Source of the DNA: Cellulomonas aerilata
GTDB taxonomy: Bacteria; Actinomycetota; Actinomycetes; Actinomycetales; Cellulomonadaceae
DNA: 64,000 bases
Direction of reading: 5' to 3'
Assembly (NCBI RefSeq): GCF_007991755.1
Contig: NZ_BJYY01000019.1
Location: forward strand, 99,186 to 163,185
The notes below the pieces were generated by a model. That model was given only the letters and a program-made list of their open reading frames with translations, had not been told where the DNA came from and searched no databases. Position 1 is the first letter of the stretch; each line of letters starts with the position of its first letter. Below are positions 27,445 to 34,701 of this stretch, one piece after another. The position numbers and the translations under genes were made by a program.

Positions 27445-29699
27445 CCGGCACCCCGCCCACCCAGCGCCCCGACGCCACCGTCCTGCCGGACGAGTCGCTC
27501 GCCGAGCTCTACGACGACGCCCCGTGCGGGTACCTGACCATGACGGACGACGGCACGCTCGTCCGGGTCAACGAGACCTTCCTGCGCTGGACCGGCCTGC
27601 GCCGCGAGGACCTGGTGGGCCTGCGGCGGTTCTCCGACCTGCTGACCGTCGGCGGCCGGATCTACCACGAGACGCACTACGCGCCGCTGCTGCGCATGCA
27701 GGGCCAGGTGCGCGAGGTTGCGCTCGAGGTCGTCCGGGCGGACGGCACGACCCTGCCGGTGCTCGTCAGCGCGGTGCGCCGGTCCGGCGAGGGCCGGGGA
27801 CCGGACCTGGTCCGGACGACGGTCTTCGACGCGACGCACCGGCGCCGCTACGAGCAGGACCTGCTGGCGGCCCGACGCAGCGCCGAGGCGTCGGAGTCCC
27901 GCATGCGCGCCCTGCAGGAGGTCGTCGAGCGGCTCGCGGCGGCCGCGACCTCCACCGAGGTGGTCGACGTGGTGGCCTCCGCCGCCGGGCCGGCGCTGGC
28001 GGCCCGCGGCTCGACGGTCTGGCTGACCCGGCCGGGCGCGTCCGGGGCCCCGGACCCCGGTCCCGGCGGTCCCACCAGTCCTGACGGTCCCGACGGTCCC
28101 GACGGTGACACGCTCGCGCTGGTCGCGTGGACCGGCGTCGAGCCGCCAGCCGTCCGCCGGATCGGCCTGGACTCCTCGCTCCCGCACGCCGCGGCCGCCC
28201 GGGACGGAGAGGTGCACGTGGTGGACCCGCCCGGCGAGGGGACCTGGGCCCTCGGGCTCGAGCCGGTCACCACGACACCCGGGGTGAGCCGGCTCGCACT
28301 CGTGCCGCTCGTGGCCCATGGCCGGTCCCTCGGGGTGCTCGCGGTCGAGCTGCCGCCCGGCCGCGACCTGACCGAGACGGCCCAGAGCCTGCTCGGCACC
28401 CTCGGCCGCCAGGCGGGGCAGGCGCTCGAGCGCGCCAGCCTGCGCGACAGCGAGGCGGCCGGGGCGCGACGCTCGGCGTTCCTGCTGCGGGCCGCGACCG
28501 TGCTGGCGGCCGCGACCGACTTCCGGGACACCCTGGAGCGGCTCGCCGAGGTGGCCGTGCCCGAGCTGGCCGACATCTGCCTCATCGACATCGTCACCGA
28601 CGCCGGCCCGGTCCGGATGGTCGGTCGGCACGGCGACCCCGCGCTCCAGCCACTGGTCGACGAGGTGGTGCGCGACTACGCGCCGGTGCTGGGCGACGGC
28701 TCCCCGGCGGCGCTGGCCCTGGCCGGCGGTGAGGTGCTGTGGCAGCCCCGCGTGGACGTGGAGTGGCTCCGGGGGGCGACCCGCGACCAGCGGCACCTCG
28801 ACCTCGCGCTCGCGACCGGGTTCGCGGGGTTCGTCGCCGTCCCGCTCCTCGCCGAGGGCCGGATGCTCGGGGTCATCACGTTCGCCGAGGGCCCCGAGCG
28901 CCCGGAGTTCACGCGGGAGGACGTCGAGCTCGCGCGTGAGCTGGCGCAGCAGGTGGCGCTGGTCGCGGCCCGCGCGGAGCGGTTCGACGTGGAGTACCGG
29001 GCGTCGCACGCCCTGCAGGCGGCCCTGCTGCCGCCGCAGCCCCCGCCGATCCCCGGGCTCGAGCTGGGGGTGCGCTACCTGCCTGCGTCGCTGTACGCGG
29101 ACGTGGGCGGGGACTTCTACGACGTGCTGCCCCTGGCCGACGGGTCGGTGGCGTTCGCCGTCGGCGACGTCGTCGGGCACGACCTGACCGCGGCCGCCAC
29201 GATGGGCCAGATCCGCAGCGTCTACCGGGCGCTGATGTCGGACGGCGCCGGGCCCGCGCAGGTCGTGGACCGGCTGCAGGCGAGCTGGCCGGTGCTGGGG
29301 CTGGAGCGGATGGCGACCGCGGTGTTCGGCCGGCTCGACCCGGCCACCGGTGAGGTCAGGCTGGCGTCCGCCGGGCACCCGCGTCCGCTGCTGGTGGACG
29401 CCGCCGGCGCCCGGCTGCTGCCGGTCGAGGGCACGACGCTGCTCGGTGTGCGGATCGGACCCACGCCGGAGTGGTCGGGGACCGTGCCGCCCGGGGCGAC
29501 GCTGCTGCTCTACACCGACGGGCTCGTGGAGAAGCGGTCCGAGTCGCTGTCCGTCGGGCTGGACCGGCTGGTGCGCGTGGCGGCGACCGGGCTGGCGCAC
29601 GACCCCGACTCGCTGTGCGACCTGCTGCTGACCGAGCTCGTCGGGCAGCAGCGCAGCGACGACGTCGCGCTCCTCGCCCTGCGCCGGCCCCTCGTCTGA
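27441..29699 (+). CDS. RsbP-like PAS-GAF-GAF-PP2C serine phosphatase
   Basis: A 752-residue cytoplasmic sensor phosphatase. The order is an N-terminal PAS domain (about 15-125, with YDDAPCGYLTMTDDGTLVRV), a helical linker, a GAF-like domain (about 165-330), a second GAF domain (about 350-505) and a C-terminal PP2C/SpoIIE-type phosphatase (about 515-750). The metal-binding aspartates are Asp554 and Asp558 in ADVGGDFYDVLPL; the C-terminal SDDVALLALRRP is typical. Bacillus RsbP has only PAS, a coiled coil and PP2C, so this version is enlarged. The GTG overlaps the hydrolase stop, giving a coupled pair. The likely substrate is a phosphorylated STAS anti-anti-sigma protein, but no canonical one lies adjacent. 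Confidence 0.86.
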   Translation: MTGTPPTQRPDATVLPDESLAELYDDAPCGYLTMTDDGTLVRVNETFLRWTGLRREDLVGLRRFSDLLTVGGRIYHETHYAPLLRMQGQVREVALEVVRADGTTLPVLVSAVRRSGEGRGPDLVRTTVFDATHRRRYEQDLLAARRSAEASESRMRALQEVVERLAAAATSTEVVDVVASAAGPALAARGSTVWLTRPGASGAPDPGPGGPTSPDGPDGPDGDTLALVAWTGVEPPAVRRIGLDSSLPHAAAARDGEVHVVDPPGEGTWALGLEPVTTTPGVSRLALVPLVAHGRSLGVLAVELPPGRDLTETAQSLLGTLGRQAGQALERASLRDSEAAGARRSAFLLRAATVLAAATDFRDTLERLAEVAVPELADICLIDIVTDAGPVRMVGRHGDPALQPLVDEVVRDYAPVLGDGSPAALALAGGEVLWQPRVDVEWLRGATRDQRHLDLALATGFAGFVAVPLLAEGRMLGVITFAEGPERPEFTREDVELARELAQQVALVAARAERFDVEYRASHALQAALLPPQPPPIPGLELGVRYLPASLYADVGGDFYDVLPLADGSVAFAVGDVVGHDLTAAATMGQIRSVYRALMSDGAGPAQVVDRLQASWPVLGLERMATAVFGRLDPATGEVRLASAGHPRPLLVDAAGARLLPVEGTTLLGVRIGPTPEWSGTVPPGATLLLYTDGLVEKRSESLSVGLDRLVRVAATGLAHDPDSLCDLLLTELVGQQRSDDVALLALRRPLV

Positions 29700-29765
29700 C
29701 CACCGCGGCCGACCACCGCGGCGCGGCTGGGGCGCGGGTGGGGCGCGGCCCGTGCCGACCGGTCG

Positions 29766-30224
29766 TCAGCCGCGCCGGTCCAGCGACCCCCACTCGGGCG
29801 AGCGCTGGTCCTCCACCAGCCGCTCGCCCTGCTCGAGCACCGCGTCGTCGACCCAGGCGACGGGGACGGCGTCGACCACCAGCGGCTCGTTGTCCGGCCC
29901 GCGGCTGCACTCGCGCCCCCGCAGGATCCACGCCCGCACGCCGGGGCCCCGCAGGTCGCGCAGGTGCCGGTAGTCGTACAGCCGGCGGGCCACCCACAGG
30001 TCCAGAGGCCGGTCGCCCCACCACTCCTCCACGCGCAGCGAGTTGGCCGACATCCCGGGCAGCGGGATGCCGGTCAGCGCGTCGCGGCTCCGGCCGAGGG
30101 ACTGCTCGTCCAGGTCGACGTCCGGGCCCTGCGACCACCGGACGAACAGGTCCTGGGCGTCCCCGCCGTCCTGGCGCACCAGCTCCGCCAGGTCGTCGAG
30201 CGTGGAGATCGTGGGCAGCGTCAT
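29766..30224 (-). CDS. DUF6098-like hypothetical protein
   Basis: A 152-residue soluble protein. The start LPTISTLDDLAELVRQ, then LFVRWSQGPDVDLDEQSLGRS, GMSANSLRVEEWWGDRPLDLWVARRL and the DYRHLRDLRGPGVRAWILRG segment resemble DUF6098 proteins of actinobacteria as I recall them. ATG 30224 is chosen because GGAGGA lies just upstream; extension further would run into the 15-bp repeats of the neighbouring gene. There are no signal or membrane segments. The C-terminal part (EPLVVDAVPVAWVDDAVLEQ) suggests a small alpha/beta fold. Function is unknown. Confidence 0.6.
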   Translation of the reverse strand: MTLPTISTLDDLAELVRQDGGDAQDLFVRWSQGPDVDLDEQSLGRSRDALTGIPLPGMSANSLRVEEWWGDRPLDLWVARRLYDYRHLRDLRGPGVRAWILRGRECSRGPDNEPLVVDAVPVAWVDDAVLEQGERLVEDQRSPEWGSLDRRG

Positions 30225-30316
30225 GCGGGTCCTCCCGGTCGTCTGCGTCCAGGGTGCGCCCGCGCGTCCCGTCGGGCATCCGCGCGCCGTCGAGGCTCCC
30301 CGACGCGCGCGGACCG

Positions 30317-30322
30317 CACACT
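30317..30322 (+). promoter_or_regulatory. -10-like element before the glycosylase gene
   Basis: CACACT ends 6 bases before GTG 30329. The same CANNCT-6-GTG spacing is found before the FGGY kinase gene at 32696-32708. It is used here to choose the start. Confidence 0.3.
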
Positions 30323-30328
30323 GGTGCC

Positions 30329-31021
30329 GTGACACCGCCGGTCCCCGCCGTGACGACACCCACCGTGACGACACCCGACGTGACGACACCCGCCGTGACG
30401 ACACCCGCCGTCCCGTCGCCCGGGTCCGGCGTCGTCGTCGGGGACGACGGGCTCGCGCGCCCGGCGTGGGCGGCCACCGACCCGCTGCTGCGCGAGTACT
30501 ACGACACCGAGTGGGGCATGCCGGTCACCGACGAGCGCGGGCTGTTCGAGCGCCTGAGCCTGGAGGCGTTCCAGTCCGGGCTGTCGTGGGCGACGATCCT
30601 GCGCAAGCGGCCCGCCTTCCGCGAGGCGTTCGACGGGTTCGACCCCGACGTCGTCGCCGCGTACGACGCCGACGACGTCGCCCGGCTGATGGCCGACGCG
30701 GGGATCGTGCGCAACCGGGCGAAGATCCTCGCGACCCTGGCCAACGCGCGCGCGACCGTCGCGCTGCGACCCGACGGCGGGCTGGTGGACCTCGTGTGGT
30801 CGTTCCGCCCCGAGCGCACGCCGGCGCCCGCCACGGCGGCCGACGTCCCCACCCGGTCGGCGGAGTCGGTCGCGCTCGCGAAGGAGCTGCGCCGCCGCGG
30901 GTTCGCGTTCGTCGGGCCCACGACGATGTTCGCGCTCATGGAGGCGGTCGGGATCGTCGACACGCACCTGCTGGGCAGCCACCGTCGCGGGACGTCCGGG
31001 GTGTGGCCGCCCGGCGCCTGA
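30329..31021 (+). CDS. DNA-3-methyladenine glycosylase I-like protein
   Basis: Base-excision repair glycosylase of the Tag family, predicted to remove 3-methyladenine from alkylated DNA. It has 230 residues from the chosen GTG. The Tag core is clear: DPLLREYYDTEWGMPVTDER, LSLEAFQSGLSWATILRKR (catalytic Glu retained), GIVRNRAKI, VDLVWSF and GFAFVGPTTMFALMEA. However, the residues forming the zinc snap in E. coli Tag (Cys4, His17, Cys179) are replaced, so this is a zinc-free variant. The first 30 residues come from a 15-bp tandem repeat encoding (A/T/D)VTTP and are probably disordered; each repeat contains an in-frame GTG, so the true start is uncertain. Confidence 0.84.
   Translation: MTPPVPAVTTPTVTTPDVTTPAVTTPAVPSPGSGVVVGDDGLARPAWAATDPLLREYYDTEWGMPVTDERGLFERLSLEAFQSGLSWATILRKRPAFREAFDGFDPDVVAAYDADDVARLMADAGIVRNRAKILATLANARATVALRPDGGLVDLVWSFRPERTPAPATAADVPTRSAESVALAKELRRRGFAFVGPTTMFALMEAVGIVDTHLLGSHRRGTSGVWPPGA
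30350..30409 (+). repeat. 15-bp tandem repeat, four copies
   Basis: GTGACGACACCC followed by a variable three bases repeats at 30350, 30365, 30380 and 30395. It keeps the glycosylase reading frame and encodes VTTP(A/T/D) units at the protein's N-terminus. Confidence 0.8.
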
Positions 31022-31075
31022 CGGCGGCGTGCCCCACCCGCTCCCGCCGCCGCCGAACCGGGTGCTGCCGTGGCG

Positions 31076-31987
31076 TCAGCCCTCGGCCGGGTCGGCCTCC
31101 GCCTCGCGCACCACGCGCTCGCACAGCTCGTGGGTGACCAGGGCGTCGGTCGCGTCCAGGCGGCGACCGGACCGGACGGCGTCCAGGAAGTGCGCGCACA
31201 TCGCGTCGAACCCGCGCAGCCGGGTCGCCGGCGCCCACCCGTCGCGCCGCACGAGCCGCTCTCCATGGGCGAGGTCGACGACGTCGGCCAGGTCCGTGAC
31301 CTGCCGCCGGCGCCCGTCGCCGACGACGTCGAGCAGCTCGTGCGCCGTGCCGGCCGTCCAGCTCATGACGCCCACGGCGAGCCGCCCCGACCCGGTGAAC
31401 TGCACCGCGAGCCGGCGGCAGAGCCCGTCCGGGGTGGTGCGCACCGACACCGTGAGGTCCCCGAGCGAGGACGGCACGAGGAACCGCAGCGTGTCGACGA
31501 CGTGGATGAAGTCGTCGAACACCATCGCGCGCGCGGGCCCCAGCGGGTGCGCGCGGTGCTTGTGCAGCACGACGACGTCGCGGTCGTCCCAGGTGGCGAG
31601 CTCGGCCACCGCGGGCGCGAACCGGCGGTTGAAGCCGACCGTCAGCGACGTCCCGGTGCGCTCGGCGAGCGCCACGAGGTCGCGCGCGGCGCCCGCGTCC
31701 GTCGCCAGCGGCTTGTCGACGAGCACGGGGACGCCGGCCCGCAGCAGGGTCCCGGCGATCGCGGGGTGGGTGTCCGACGGGGTGTGCACCAGCGCGGCGT
31801 CCAGGCCGGCGTCGACGGCGTCGTCGACGGAGGTGAAGCGGTCCGGCACCCGCAGCGCACCGCCGACGTCGTCCAGCGTCGTGGGGTTGCGGGTCACCAG
31901 CACCGGCGTGACGCCGGGGGTGGCCGCGAGGACCGGCAGGTAGGCCTTGCGGGCGATGTCCCCGAGCCCGATGATCCCGACGCGCAT
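31076..31987 (-). CDS. Gfo/Idh/MocA family oxidoreductase
   Basis: NAD(P)-dependent oxidoreductase of 303 residues, family members of which oxidise sugars, inositols or related polyols. The Rossmann start is MRVGIIGLGDIARKAYLPVL, the conserved catalytic-lysine motif is VDKPLATD, and NRRFAPA and DDFIHVVDTLRFL (metal- or substrate-facing His and Asp) follow. The C-terminal beta-sheet domain is short. Gene order places it head-to-head with a STAS-like gene and close to an FGGY kinase and the sugar-uptake region, so a carbohydrate substrate is likely, but the exact one cannot be read from sequence. Confidence 0.88.
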   Translation of the reverse strand: MRVGIIGLGDIARKAYLPVLAATPGVTPVLVTRNPTTLDDVGGALRVPDRFTSVDDAVDAGLDAALVHTPSDTHPAIAGTLLRAGVPVLVDKPLATDAGAARDLVALAERTGTSLTVGFNRRFAPAVAELATWDDRDVVVLHKHRAHPLGPARAMVFDDFIHVVDTLRFLVPSSLGDLTVSVRTTPDGLCRRLAVQFTGSGRLAVGVMSWTAGTAHELLDVVGDGRRRQVTDLADVVDLAHGERLVRRDGWAPATRLRGFDAMCAHFLDAVRSGRRLDATDALVTHELCERVVREAEADPAEG

Positions 31988-32314
31988 GCGTGCCCCGCTC
32001 CCTCGGTGGCCGGGGACAGGCGGGTCCTGGCCGGCGGGGACAGGGTAGGTCCCGGCACGCCGTGGCCGGCGCTGGGAGGCGCCGGCACGTCCGGGCAGGT
32101 CCGAGCAGGTCCGGGCACGTCCGGGCAGGTCCTTGCCAGGTCGGGCCCCCTCCCTATGCTGGGGAGGGATCGACCGGCCCCCTCCGGGCCGGACATCGCT
32201 CCGGTGCCCACGGGTGCCGAGGAGCCACAGCCCTCACGGCGTCGCGGGACGTGGGCGGGCGGTGCGGGCAGCGTGCCCGCCGGGGTGCGCCCGACGAGCG
32301 CGGAGAGGTCACCC
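31988..32314. other. 327-base intergenic region with hairpin, short repeats and promoter-like motif
   Basis: No gene is seen. It holds a perfect 8-bp hairpin with a 6-base loop (32065-32086), four to five copies of a 10-bp unit (C/G)GTCCGGGCA at 32088-32137, and TATGCT (32155-32160) flanked by CCCTCCC and GGGGAGGG. The TATGCT could be a -10 for the downstream STAS-like gene, giving a leader of about 150 bases, with the flanking inverted repeat as a possible operator. Confidence 0.45.
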
Positions 32315-32638
32315 ATGGAGATCAGGCTCGAGCTCGACGCCGGCGTCTCGGCGCTGCACGTGGTGGTCACCGGACGGCTGGACGTCCACAACGCCGCAGC
32401 GTTCCAGCAGCTCATGCGCCACCTGCAGCACGCGGGCGGCTCCGGGTTGAGCTGCGACATCCGCAGCACCGTGCTCGGCGACGGCGCGGCACGCTCGGTC
32501 GTGGAGAGCGTCCGCCGCCACACCGAGGAGTTCGGCGGCGTCATCATCGACACGAACACCGACGACGCCTTCGAGGCGCTGGTGACCCCACCGGTGGACG
32601 ACGTCACCGGTCCGCAGCCCGGGCCACCGCCCGCCTGA
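32315..32638 (+). CDS. STAS-like domain protein lacking the phospho-site
   Basis: A 107-residue protein with a STAS-like pattern: an alternating N-terminal strand region (IRLELDAGVSALHVVVTGRLD), a helix (NAAAFQQLMRHLQHAG), a strand (LSCDIRS) and a second helix (GDGAARSVVESVRRHTEE). STAS anti-anti-sigma factors normally have D-S-x-G at the strand-helix turn; here the equivalent reads GDGAA with no Ser or Thr at that spot, so control by phosphorylation there is unlikely. The ATG follows GGAGAGG. It sits between the oxidoreductase and kinase genes. It may be a non-switching STAS scaffold, or a fold-level look-alike. Confidence 0.55.
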   Translation: MEIRLELDAGVSALHVVVTGRLDVHNAAAFQQLMRHLQHAGGSGLSCDIRSTVLGDGAARSVVESVRRHTEEFGGVIIDTNTDDAFEALVTPPVDDVTGPQPGPPPA

Positions 32639-32695
32639 GCGTCGCCGGCCGCCGGGCGACCGCCTCGCGGGGTGGTCGTGGCCGGCGGATCCGCA

Positions 32696-32701
32696 CAGAC
32701 T
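32696..32701 (+). promoter_or_regulatory. -10-like element before FGGY kinase
   Basis: CAGACT ends 6 bases before the in-frame GTG 32708, matching the spacing seen at several other genes in the window. It argues for that start over GTG 32672. Confidence 0.3.
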
Positions 32702-32707
32702 GCCGGT

Positions 32708-34342
32708 GTGCGGGACGGGACGGGGCGCGCGGGGCCGGGGACGGGTGCCGTGCCGGGGCCGGTGCCGGTGCTCGGCCTGGACGTGGGCAGCACCAACGTC
32801 AAGGCCGTCCTGGTGAGCGCCGACGCGGGGGCCGGCACGCTCACGGAGGTCGCCGTCCGTGCAGCCCCGACGCCGGCGGACCCGGACTTCCTCGTGCGCG
32901 TCGTCGTCGACCTGGTCCGGGCGGTCCTGGACGGCCACGCCCCGCCGCACGCGGTCGGGATCGCGTCGATGGCCGAGACGGGCGCGGCATTCGGCGCGGA
33001 CCGCAGCGCGCTCACCCCGCTGCTGCGGTGGGAAAGCCGGCGCGGCACGCGGGACGCGGACGCGCTGACCGGTGACCTCGGCCGCGACGCGCTGTTCGCG
33101 GCCACCGGCGTGCGACCCTCGGCGAAGGTGCCGCTGGTGACGTGGGCGTGGCTGCGACGCACCCGGCCCGACGTCTGGCGGCGGACCGCGTGGTGGGCCG
33201 GCGCGGCCGACCTCGTGTGCTGGGCGATGACCGGGCGCCTGGTGACCGACCACACGCTGGCCGGACGGACCATGGCCTACCGGCTCCCGGCGTCGGGGGA
33301 GTCGCCGCCGGACGGGTTCGACCCCGACCTGCTCGCCGCCGTGGGGCTGCGACCCGAGCAGCTGCCGGTCGTGGCCCGTCCCGGCGAGGCGGCCGGCGTC
33401 GTCGTGCACCCGGACCTCGTCGCGGCCGGGCTCGCCGCCGGGACGCCGGTGGTCGTCGCCGGCCACGACCACCCGGTCGGCTCCTGGGCCGCCGGGATGC
33501 GCGCGCCGGGGGACCGCGCGGACTCCGTGGGGACCGCGGAGGCGGTGACGACCGTGCTCGGGGGACCGGTCGACCGGGCCGCGGTGGCCGCGCAGGGCAT
33601 GAGCCTCGTGCGCACGGTGACCGGCGCGCACGAGGCGGTGGTGTCCGGCTCACCCGCGGCCGGCGGGATGGTCCGGTGGTGGCTGGAGACCGTCCTGCCC
33701 GGGCGGACCGTCTCGGACGCGCTGGCGGCGGCGCTCCCTGGCGGGGACGCGCTGCCGGCTGCCCCGACCGGCCTGCTCGTGCTGCCGTACCCGTCCGGGC
33801 GTCAGTCACCGGTCCCGGACCCGGCCGCCCGGGTGCGGGTGCTCGACGACGGCGACCGGGACGTCACCGGGCGGGTGCTCGCCCCCGTCCCGGGGACCGG
33901 TGTCCCGGCCGGGGCAGCGCGGTCGACGGTGGCGATGCTCGAGGGCCTGGCCCTGCAGGCGCGGTGGATGCTGGACGTCCAGCAGCGCCTGGCCCGCGCC
34001 GGGACGGGGGACCCGGGTGGCGACCCGCGCGGTGGCCCGGTGCGGCCGCTGCTCGTCCTGGGCGGCGCCGGGGCGACCAGCACCGTGTGGATGCACCTCA
34101 AGGCGGCCGTGACCGCGGCCGACGTCCACCTCGTGACCGCCGCCGAGCCCGTCGCCACCGGCGCCGCCCTGCTCGCCGCCGAGCGGCTGGGGCTCGTTCC
34201 GGCAGGCGCCCTGCGCCTGCCGGTGCAGGTGCTCCCGCGTCCGGTCGACGCCGGGCCCTACGACGCCGTCGCCGAGCGCTTCGTCCGCGCCGCGACCGGC
34301 CCCGCGGCGACCGGACCCGCACGACCCGACGGGACCCGATGA
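32708..34342 (+). CDS. FGGY-family carbohydrate kinase
   Basis: Sugar kinase of the FGGY type, about 544 residues, transferring phosphate from ATP to a sugar or polyol. The N-terminal phosphate motif is VLGLDVGSTNVKAVLV, and the catalytic-loop region is VVAGHDHPVGSWAAGM. The C-terminal half has LVLGGAGATSTVWMHLKA, the family's GGGAxS-like adenosine motif. Start choice: GTG 32708 lies 6 bases after a -10-like CAGACT; GTG 32672 would add 12 residues. Adjacent STAS-like, oxidoreductase and sugar ABC transporter genes suggest the substrate comes from the imported carbohydrate. It most resembles xylulose/fuculose-type members, but substrate is unassigned. Confidence 0.85.
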   Translation: MRDGTGRAGPGTGAVPGPVPVLGLDVGSTNVKAVLVSADAGAGTLTEVAVRAAPTPADPDFLVRVVVDLVRAVLDGHAPPHAVGIASMAETGAAFGADRSALTPLLRWESRRGTRDADALTGDLGRDALFAATGVRPSAKVPLVTWAWLRRTRPDVWRRTAWWAGAADLVCWAMTGRLVTDHTLAGRTMAYRLPASGESPPDGFDPDLLAAVGLRPEQLPVVARPGEAAGVVVHPDLVAAGLAAGTPVVVAGHDHPVGSWAAGMRAPGDRADSVGTAEAVTTVLGGPVDRAAVAAQGMSLVRTVTGAHEAVVSGSPAAGGMVRWWLETVLPGRTVSDALAAALPGGDALPAAPTGLLVLPYPSGRQSPVPDPAARVRVLDDGDRDVTGRVLAPVPGTGVPAGAARSTVAMLEGLALQARWMLDVQQRLARAGTGDPGGDPRGGPVRPLLVLGGAGATSTVWMHLKAAVTAADVHLVTAAEPVATGAALLAAERLGLVPAGALRLPVQVLPRPVDAGPYDAVAERFVRAATGPAATGPARPDGTR

Positions 34343-34504
34343 CCGGACCCACCCGGTTCCGGTTCCGGTGCCCACGCCCCCGCCGGCTCCGGCGCCGACC
34401 CTCGACGCGATCGCCCGGCCGTCCGGAAGCCCCGGCCCCGCTCGCGGAGCGGGCGCCGGCCGGCACCGGCGCCCGGCGTGTCCGAATCGTGTCGTTGCCC
34501 GCGG

Positions 34505-34533
34505 TTGACCGCCGTAGGAGGTGTGGTTACGTT
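34505..34533 (+). promoter_or_regulatory. Sigma70-type promoter of the sugar ABC operon
   Basis: TTGACC (34505-34510), a 17-base spacer and TACGTT (34528-34533) make the best promoter match in the window. Transcription should begin near 34540 and read through the binding protein, two permeases, glycosidase and FAD oxidoreductase genes, which are separated by at most 85 bases. Confidence 0.6.
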
Positions 34534-34537
34534 CTCA
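34524..34537 (+). promoter_or_regulatory. Imperfect LacI-type operator over the -10
   Basis: TGGTTACGTTCTCA fits the LacI-family layout TGNNNNCGNNNNCA with an ACGT core, deviating from TGNNANCGNTNNCA at one position. It covers the -10 hexamer, where a repressor would block initiation. It is less convincing than the two operators at 41569 and 41647. Confidence 0.3.
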
Positions 34538-34701
34538 GCGGGCGATGACGCCAGCTTCGGACACGGTCCCGGCGCGCCAGAGCGCAGGTCGGACCGTTCT
34601 CCGGTGAAGATGGCGCGCAACTCGTGAGCCGCGTCCGACCGGACCGGTGAACACCTCAGGGGCTCCCGACGGGGCCCTTCACACCGGCTGGAGACGATGC
34701 A

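Larger units (their letters stand above)
34343..34701. other. 359-base regulatory gap before the sugar ABC operon
   Basis: No open frame of interest. It contains a good promoter at 34505-34533 and a CG-centred imperfect palindrome over its -10. The predicted leader is about 160 bases to the binding-protein gene. GC falls slightly relative to neighbours and no hairpin as strong as the terminators elsewhere was noticed. Confidence 0.6.

Noticed and set aside
30225..30404. N-terminal extension of the DUF6098-like protein with Ser/Arg repeats
   Set aside because: These codons are the mirror of the glycosylase gene's 15-bp repeats, and a good ribosome-binding site precedes the later ATG.
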